Of a stretch of 10,021 bases of DNA, positions 6,075-10,021 are shown in pieces. Source of the stretch: Planctomycetota bacterium (GTDB lineage Bacteria > Planctomycetota > B129-G9). The stretch covers positions 1-10,021 of the forward strand of contig QNCA01000025.1 in the NCBI GenBank assembly GCA_003644325.1, written 5' to 3'. How positions within the stretch are numbered: the stretch's first letter is position 1; the number at the start of each line of letters is the position of its first letter. The position numbers were made by a program, and so were the translations under genes. Under the pieces are notes generated by a model. That model was not told the DNA's origin. It searched no databases and saw nothing but the letters and a program-made list of their open reading frames with translations.

Positions 6075-7031
6075 TCACGTCGCGCCAGTGTTCGAGGTGG
6101 CGGGTCGTCCCTCGAACGCCCTCTTCAGCCGGTCGTAAATATTGTTGAATTCATCAGTTGTGCGAAAGCGTATCGTTATCCTGCCAGCCCCCGCGGCGGT
6201 TTGCGATATCGTAACCTTATGGCCCACGCAGTCTTGCATTCTTCGTTCGAGTTCTTTTAGGTGCGCGGACTTCGATTGCCGCCGCTTGTGCTTGGCGCTC
6301 CCAGTGCCCTTGTGCGCCGCTTCCGCCGCCTGCATTTCGGTGTCTCTGACAGAAACCTTCTCCCTTATTATCTTGTGGCACATCGCCAGTCTGGCCGCGC
6401 CGCTCTCGATTGCCAGCAGCGCCCGGGCGTGCCCCATGGTAAGCGTTCCACGTGAAACATGCGCCAGTATTTCTTCCGGCAGTTCGAGCAGCCGTATGTA
6501 ATTGCTGACCGTGGAGCGGTTCATGCCCAATCGCCTGCCGATTTCCGAGTGCGTCAGGCCGAAATCCGTCTCCAGTTTCTCAAAGGCCCGGGCCTTCTCG
6601 ATGGGGTCCAGATCCTTGCGCTGGATGTTTTCGAGCAGGGCCATCTCCAGCATCGCGCTGTCGCTGACCTCCCGCACGATACCGGGTATGCTCGCCATAC
6701 CAAGACGTTTGGCGGCAAGATAACGCCGATGCCCCACAACTATCTGATGCCCGGAATCGGAACGTCTCAATATTATCGGCTGCAAAAGCCCGGTGGCAGA
6801 GATGGAGTGCACGAGTTCATCCAGTCCCGTCTCGTCAAAGTTAAGCCTCGGCTGGAAAGGGTTGGGCGAGATGGAACTGATAGGCACCTCCCGTATGCTC
6901 TCGCCCTCCAGGGGAGTCGTTGTTGGTGTAGAAGGGACCAGGTGCACCGATTCGGCGCTCGCCTGACGGCGGGAACTCGTCTCCCTTTCGAGCACACGGA
7001 ATCCACGCCCCAGTTTCTTATTGCCCGGCAT
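6075..7031 (-). CDS. parB: Chromosome-partitioning protein ParB (Spo0J family) with variant CTP motif
   Basis: ParB of 318 residues, a DNA-sliding clamp that loads at parS and works with ParA in segregation. A basic N-terminus (1-45) carries the ParA-contacting region. Residues 47-140 are the ParB/Srx CTP-binding domain, with NPFQPR (57-62) and the Mg/nucleotide motif ENIQRKDLDP (134-143). The normally invariant GERRxR motif reads GHRRYL here (100-105): His101 replaces Glu and Leu105 replaces Arg. The helix-turn-helix is at about 159-182 (LTHSEIGRRLGMNRSTVSNY) and the C-terminal dimerisation domain at about 258-308. The ATG overlaps the end of parA by 14 bases, so the two are coupled. A parS-like site lies inside the gene where it encodes HVSRGTL. 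Identity is firm; the functional effect of the variant motif is inference. Confidence 0.95.
   Translation of the reverse strand: MPGNKKLGRGFRVLERETSSRRQASAESVHLVPSTPTTTPLEGESIREVPISSISPNPFQPRLNFDETGLDELVHSISATGLLQPIILRRSDSGHQIVVGHRRYLAAKRLGMASIPGIVREVSDSAMLEMALLENIQRKDLDPIEKARAFEKLETDFGLTHSEIGRRLGMNRSTVSNYIRLLELPEEILAHVSRGTLTMGHARALLAIESGAARLAMCHKIIREKVSVRDTEMQAAEAAHKGTGSAKHKRRQSKSAHLKELERRMQDCVGHKVTISQTAAGAGRITIRFRTTDEFNNIYDRLKRAFEGRPATSNTGAT
6444..6459. promoter_or_regulatory. parS: parS-like site within parB
   Basis: CGTTCCACGTGAAACA matches the bacterial parS consensus TGTTTCACGTGAAACA at 14 of 16 positions. It lies inside the parB coding sequence, as in Bacillus subtilis spo0J. It should nucleate ParB loading and spreading over this locus. 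Confidence 0.75.
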
Positions 7032-7779
7032 TGAGTATCTCCCTGGTGAGTTCGATATATGCCCGCGCCCCCCGAGATGCGGGGTCGTAACGGACTATGG
7101 GTTGCCCGAAACTTGCGGCCTCGGAAAGCGCAATATCTCTCGGAATTATCGTCTCCAGCGTGTCATTCGGAAGGTGGCTGCTCACTTCCTCGATGATTTC
7201 AACCGAGTGCTGAAGAGACGGGTCAAACATGGTAAACAGGATGCCTTCCATCTGCAGGGACGGGTTGGCGACCTCTCTGACCTGCGATATCGTGGCGAGA
7301 ATCTGCGTGAGGCCTTCCATTGCGAAATACTCGCATTGTATAGGCACAAGAACCGAATGGGCGGCAACAAGCGCGCTAAACGGCAGAAGACCCAATGACG
7401 GAGGGCAATCGATGAAGACAAGGTCATAATCCCTGCCGCCTGATTCCAGCAAGGACCTGAGCACGCCGTGGCTGTCATGGCGCGTGACGAGGCTCTGCTC
7501 CACTTCGATGAGAGAGTGATGGCCGGGGGCAACTTCAAGGCCTTCGATCTTCGCGGCAAGAAGGATTTGCTCCAGGGGCGCACTCCCCGCAAGCGCCGCG
7601 CCTATGCTTGTCGGGCGGCTTGCCTGCAACCCCAGGCCGCTCGTGGCATTGGCCTGGGGGTCAAGGTCAACAAGGAGACAGCGCTTGCGCGCAATTGAGC
7701 ACAAGACAGCAAGGTTGACGGCCGTTGTTGTCTTACCGACGCCTCCCTTCTGGTTGACAACCGCGATTGTGCGGGCCAT
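7018..7779 (-). CDS. parA: Chromosome-partitioning ATPase ParA (Soj)
   Basis: ParA/Soj ATPase of 253 residues, the usual length for the short chromosomal type without an N-terminal DNA-binding domain. It binds DNA non-specifically as an ATP dimer, and ParB triggers hydrolysis, giving directed movement of parS. The deviant Walker A is KGGVGKTT (11-18), with signature Lys11 and Lys16. The second motif is VDLDPQAN (37-44) with Asp38/Asp40, and Walker B is VFIDCPPS (121-128) with Asp124. An SD-like GGAGGGGAG (plus-strand 7791-7799) precedes the ATG. parB follows with a 14-base overlap. A parS site and a small hairpin lie in the leader, so ParB could repress its own operon, as known for other parAB loci. 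Confidence 0.96.
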   Translation of the reverse strand: MARTIAVVNQKGGVGKTTTAVNLAVLCSIARKRCLLVDLDPQANATSGLGLQASRPTSIGAALAGSAPLEQILLAAKIEGLEVAPGHHSLIEVEQSLVTRHDSHGVLRSLLESGGRDYDLVFIDCPPSLGLLPFSALVAAHSVLVPIQCEYFAMEGLTQILATISQVREVANPSLQMEGILFTMFDPSLQHSVEIIEEVSSHLPNDTLETIIPRDIALSEAASFGQPIVRYDPASRGARAYIELTREILNAGQ

Positions 7780-7813
7780 GTGTCGGGGACCTCCCCTCCA
7801 GGTCGGACAAGGC

Positions 7814-7828
7814 CGCTTTGATAAAGCG
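7814..7828. promoter_or_regulatory. Perfect hairpin in the parA leader
   Basis: CGCTTT-GAT-AAAGCG is a perfect 6-bp inverted repeat with a 3-base loop, between the parS site and the parA ribosome site. It could be an operator or a leader RNA hairpin. No further evidence is visible. Confidence 0.3.
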
Positions 7829-7835
7829 ACAACTG

Positions 7836-7851
7836 CGTTTCACGTGAAACA
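7836..7851. promoter_or_regulatory. parS: parS site upstream of parA
   Basis: CGTTTCACGTGAAACA matches the parS consensus at 15 of 16 positions. The inner 14 bases, GTTTCACGTGAAAC, form a perfect palindrome. It lies 57 bases upstream of the parA start, in the intergenic region shared with the divergent acylphosphatase gene. Its position suits both centromere function and autorepression. Confidence 0.92.
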
Positions 7852-7893
7852 TGTTAGCAACGGCCGACCGCGCTTGCAACAAGAATTTTCAAT

Positions 7894-7923
7894 TTGACTT
7901 GATTTTAGAAACCGCCTTGTTAT
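7894..7923 (+). promoter_or_regulatory. Candidate promoter for the acylphosphatase gene
   Basis: TTGACT (7894-7899) is followed after 18 bases by TGTTAT (7918-7923), matching the sigma70 consensus at 5 of 6 and 4 of 6 positions in A/T-rich DNA. A short palindrome, ATCAT-A-ATGAT (7922-7932), overlaps the end of the -10 and the predicted start site, where a repressor could sit. The leader would be about 78 bases. Confidence 0.4.
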
Positions 7924-8008
7924 CATAATGATGGGCTGCCCGTGGTCAATATCCATCTGACGCCCACTATATATGGGGGCATTGCTCACACGGAGCACAT
8001 TATATAGC

Positions 8009-8293
8009 ATGAAGGGGCATTCAAAACAACATATCAGGTGCATCTTTCACGGCCGCGTGCAGGGAGTGGGATTCAGATATACTACCTTGCACGTCGCCGG
8101 TAGGTACGACGTTGCGGGCCATGTGCGAAACATGCCCGACGGCACCGTGGAACTTGTCGCCGAAGGCGCTCCCGGCGAAATCGAGAAATTCATCGCCGAG
8201 GTGGAGAAGCGAATGGAACGTTACATCAGCCACAAGACGGTTGAGCGCTCGAATCAGATCGCAGGGCTCGAAGGGTTCGACATCGCTTTTTAA
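8009..8293 (+). CDS. acyP: Acylphosphatase
   Basis: Small cytoplasmic enzyme of 94 residues, normal for the family, that hydrolyses acyl phosphates such as carbamoyl phosphate or 1,3-bisphosphoglycerate. The active-site loop is FHGRVQGVGFRY (13-24) with catalytic Arg23; the second motif GHVRNMPDGTVEL (37-49) holds catalytic Asn41. Both numbers coincide with the classical vertebrate enzyme. The start at 8009 is chosen because the fold begins a few residues later; the upstream ATG at 7973 only adds an atypical 12-residue extension. The ribosome site is poor: GGAG at 7992-7995 lies 13 bases away and falls within a small inverted repeat, TGCTC with GAGCA (7983-7987 and 7993-7997). The gene is divergent from parA, probably only by position. 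Confidence 0.94.
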   Translation: MKGHSKQHIRCIFHGRVQGVGFRYTTLHVAGRYDVAGHVRNMPDGTVELVAEGAPGEIEKFIAEVEKRMERYISHKTVERSNQIAGLEGFDIAF

Positions 8294-8604
8294 TCTCCGC
8301 GCCCCCGCGTCGCGGAGCGCACGCGGCGAGGAACAGCCGGTCCGCGCTTTCCTGAATCCGTCGCCATGCGTGACGGCCGTTGTCATCTCCCCCGGTCACG
8401 GACTACGTTGCGAGCAATCCGACCATGACAATTGATTGACTATCGGGGCTCCCCCGGTTATCCTTCCGCTCGCCCAAAGGATTCCAGGCGGATTTCCACA
8501 ATGTCCAAACCGTGTGAAGCCGCCGCCGGGGCGGGGCACGCCTCGGCAAGCGATTCGCTCATTATGATTCCTCCACGGCGGTCGGGATATTTCTCGCGGA
8601 CTGC
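8294..8604. other. Intergenic region between acylphosphatase and the permease
   Basis: A stretch of 311 bases with no recognisable gene. It opens 2 bases after the stop codon with a 7-bp inverted repeat, CTCCGCG (8295-8301) with CGCGGAG (8311-8317). No T-tract follows, so it is at best a transcript-end hairpin. Further on lie the inverted repeat CGTGAC/GTCACG (8369-8374 and 8395-8400) and the permease promoter candidate. An open frame of 35 codons at 8501-8608 is discussed among the findings. I find no remnant of an ABC ATPase gene, which would normally be expected before an ABC-2 permease. Confidence 0.5.
8436..8464 (+). promoter_or_regulatory. Candidate promoter for the permease-phosphoesterase genes
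   Basis: TTGACT (8436-8441), a 17-base spacer and TATCCT (8459-8464) match the sigma70 consensus at 5 of 6 and 4 of 6 positions. The predicted start near 8471 leaves a leader of about 135 bases to the permease ATG. The spacer is GC-rich. Confidence 0.4.
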
Positions 8605-9402
8605 ATGATCAGAACATTATCAATAGCGCTTTCGACATTTCGCGACTGCACGCGGGACGCGGTCTTCTACGTTGCGCTCGCGGTATTCTCCGGGCTCATC
8701 TTCCTTACCGGACAGTTAACCTGCTTCGGCCTGGGGCGAGAGGGAGAGATGGTACGCGAGATGGGCCTGGCAACGATAACGATGGGCGGCCTCTTTCTCG
8801 TGCTCGTATCGGGAACGGGCACCGTGGCCGCGGAGTTTCGTACCGGCTCCATCCTGACCGTCATGAGCAAACCGGTCAGGCGCAATGAACTTGTCCTCGG
8901 CAAGTTTCTGGGTATAATGCTCACGCTGGCGGTCGTGACGGTCATATTAACCGCGATGTTTTTTTGCATGCTGTGGTTGAGAGAGGGGCATTCCCCCTTT
9001 CTGCGGGGCGAAGGGCCCGACGGGCTGGAACCGTTCGCATTCGGGGCCATGAAGGCCGTGCTGCTGATAGTTTTCGAGTTGTCAATGGTAGCGGCGCTCG
9101 TGGTTTTCACGACCCTGCTGACCTCCCGGCCCGCGGCGGCGGTGATATCATTTGCCGCTTTCACGCTGGGGCACTTATCGGGTGGGCCGGCGGCGTGGCT
9201 GCCCGTGCAGGCCGGCTGGGCGGGCAGGGTAGCGGCCTCGCTGCTGCCCAAACTGGAGTTCTTTCGCGTCACACAGATTGTCATCGAGGGTCACCCGCCG
9301 GGCTGGGGGTACCTGCTGCTCGGGCTGGCTTACGCCGCGACCGGCACGGCGATCCTGCTGCTGCCGGCCATACTGGTCCTTAAGAGACGAGAAATTCGAT
9401 AG
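8605..9402 (+). CDS. ABC-2 type transporter permease (NosY-like)
   Basis: Inner-membrane protein of 265 residues, the normal length for an ABC-2 family permease. About six hydrophobic segments lie at 18-38, 57-75, 101-121, 148-171, 177-195 and 234-258. Family hallmarks are the cytoplasmic loop EFRTGSILTVMSKPVRRNEL (77-96) leading to VLGKFLG, and LLPKLEFFRV (213-222), which resembles the 'LPxxExF' segment of NosY-type permeases. Such proteins need an ABC ATPase, usually encoded just upstream, but none lies in this window, so the partner must be elsewhere. Substrate unknown. The start at 8605 gives a conventional N-terminus, though the ribosome site is weak. The metallophosphoesterase gene follows after 38 bases in the same direction, so the two are probably co-transcribed. 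Confidence 0.85.
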   Translation: MIRTLSIALSTFRDCTRDAVFYVALAVFSGLIFLTGQLTCFGLGREGEMVREMGLATITMGGLFLVLVSGTGTVAAEFRTGSILTVMSKPVRRNELVLGKFLGIMLTLAVVTVILTAMFFCMLWLREGHSPFLRGEGPDGLEPFAFGAMKAVLLIVFELSMVAALVVFTTLLTSRPAAAVISFAAFTLGHLSGGPAAWLPVQAGWAGRVAASLLPKLEFFRVTQIVIEGHPPGWGYLLLGLAYAATGTAILLLPAILVLKRREIR

Positions 9403-9440
9403 GCGTCACCCGCCCCACCCCGGCGCACGGGAAAACCGAC

Positions 9441-10021
9441 ATGAGATATGGATTAATATCCGATATTCACGGTAACTTCGAGGCCCTCAGCGTGGTCCTG
9501 GCTTTTCTGCAGGACCAGAAGATAGACAAACTTCTCTGCATAGGCGACGTCGTCGGGTACGGCGCGGAGCCGTCGAGATGCCTCGGGAAAATCCTCGAGG
9601 CGGGCTGCGACATGGTCGCGGGCAATCACGATTTCGCCGCCGTCGGCAAGATAAGCATAGACTACTTCAACATCTTCGCCAAGGAATCCACCCTCTGGAC
9701 GCAGCGGAACCTCACGGAAGAAGACAAGAAAGCACTGATGCGCCAGCCGCTGGTGAGAGAGTACGAAGGCTTCACGCTGGTTCACGGCTCTCTTTACAAA
9801 CCGCAGGCATTCGACTATGTCCAGACCATAATCGACGCCATCTACTCATTCAAGGAACTCGACCGGCAAATCCTCTTCATCGGCCATTCCCACGTGCCCA
9901 TAACCTTCATAGAAGGCGACAGCATATCGTTCTCGGCCAACGAAACGATTGAAATCAAGGACGGGAAGCGCTACATCATCAACGTGGGCAGCGTGGGCCA
10001 GCCCAGGGATGAAGACACGCG
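9441..10021 (+). CDS. Metallophosphoesterase, YfcE/MJ0936 type (3' end outside window)
   Basis: The first 193 codons of a calcineurin-like phosphoesterase that runs off the right edge. Metal-binding motifs appear in order: SDIHGN (7-12; Asp8, His10), GDVVGYG (35-41; Asp36), GNHD (61-64; Asn62, His63), VHG (114-116; His115) and GHSHVP (148-153; His149, His151). The late motif NVGSVGQPRD (181-190) matches the 'NPGSVGQPRD' signature of the YfcE/MJ0936 group, with Val where Pro is usual. About 50 residues probably remain, since these proteins are usually near 240. The enzyme hydrolyses phosphodiesters or phosphomonoesters with two metal ions; the natural substrate is not predictable. A weak ACGGGA (9427-9432) precedes the ATG. 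Confidence 0.92.
   Translation, partial: MRYGLISDIHGNFEALSVVLAFLQDQKIDKLLCIGDVVGYGAEPSRCLGKILEAGCDMVAGNHDFAAVGKISIDYFNIFAKESTLWTQRNLTEEDKKALMRQPLVREYEGFTLVHGSLYKPQAFDYVQTIIDAIYSFKELDRQILFIGHSHVPITFIEGDSISFSANETIEIKDGKRYIINVGSVGQPRDEDT

Noticed and set aside
7973..8008. Upstream start of acylphosphatase at 7973
   Set aside because: No ribosome site, and the extra 12 residues precede an already complete fold whose catalytic Arg23 and Asn41 numbering fits the family.
8295..8317. Rho-independent terminator after acylphosphatase
   Set aside because: The 7-bp GC stem is real but the following bases are GC-rich with no T-tract.
1..10021. CRISPR array, tRNA, rRNA or complete insertion sequence
   Set aside because: I saw no regularly spaced direct repeats with unique spacers, no tRNA-like cloverleaf with a GGTTCRA loop, and no transposase motif.

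Overview
The window is bacterial chromosome with ordinary Shine-Dalgarno signals and moderately GC-rich codon use. It carries nine protein-coding genes, eight complete and one cut by the right edge. I recognise no RNA gene, insertion sequence or CRISPR array. Two features hint at an uncultured Planctomycetota-like or similar deep-branching phylum: a HEAT-repeat protein with 'ITxxxFGF...APPDER...WRxWW' modules, and intergenic DNA packed with REP-like palindromes. This assignment is low confidence. The Soj/Spo0J-type parABS locus with two parS sites says the DNA is a chromosome, or a large replicon with a chromosome-type partition system.

Layout. Positions 1-294 hold several small inverted repeats, a 15-base palindromic repeat, a candidate promoter and a DnaA-box-like 9-mer. 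A secreted lipoprotein with a Gly/Glu/Thr/Pro repeat linker and a DcrB/PsbP-like domain follows (295-1224). A 264-base intergenic stretch then holds a second copy of the 15-base palindrome, nested in a 20-base inverted repeat, and a separate 18-bp stem-loop. After it come a candidate promoter and a two-gene unit: a membrane-anchored HEAT-repeat protein (1489-3429) overlapped by 38 bases by a receiver-histidine kinase (3392-4495). Next is a pair of half-size YeeE/YedE sulfur-transport membrane proteins (4795-5343 and 5411-5980), as in PmpA/PmpB.

On the minus strand, parA (7779-7018) and parB (7031-6075) overlap by 14 bases. One parS-like site lies upstream of parA and a second lies inside parB. 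Divergent from parA is an acylphosphatase (8009-8293). After a 311-base non-coding stretch with a good candidate promoter come an ABC-2 type permease without a neighbouring ATPase (8605-9402) and a YfcE/MJ0936-type metallophosphoesterase (9441 to the edge).

How the genes work together. ParA, ParB and parS form one segregation system, but ParB reads GHRRYL where chromosomal ParBs have GERRxR in the CTP-binding motif. The two YeeE/YedE halves probably make one transporter for a sulfur species. The HEAT protein and the kinase are probably translationally coupled. Because the kinase has no sensor domain, the HEAT protein is a reasonable guess for its input or scaffold. That pair and the ParB variant are the best candidates for new biology here. 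Nothing else looks like an undescribed system.
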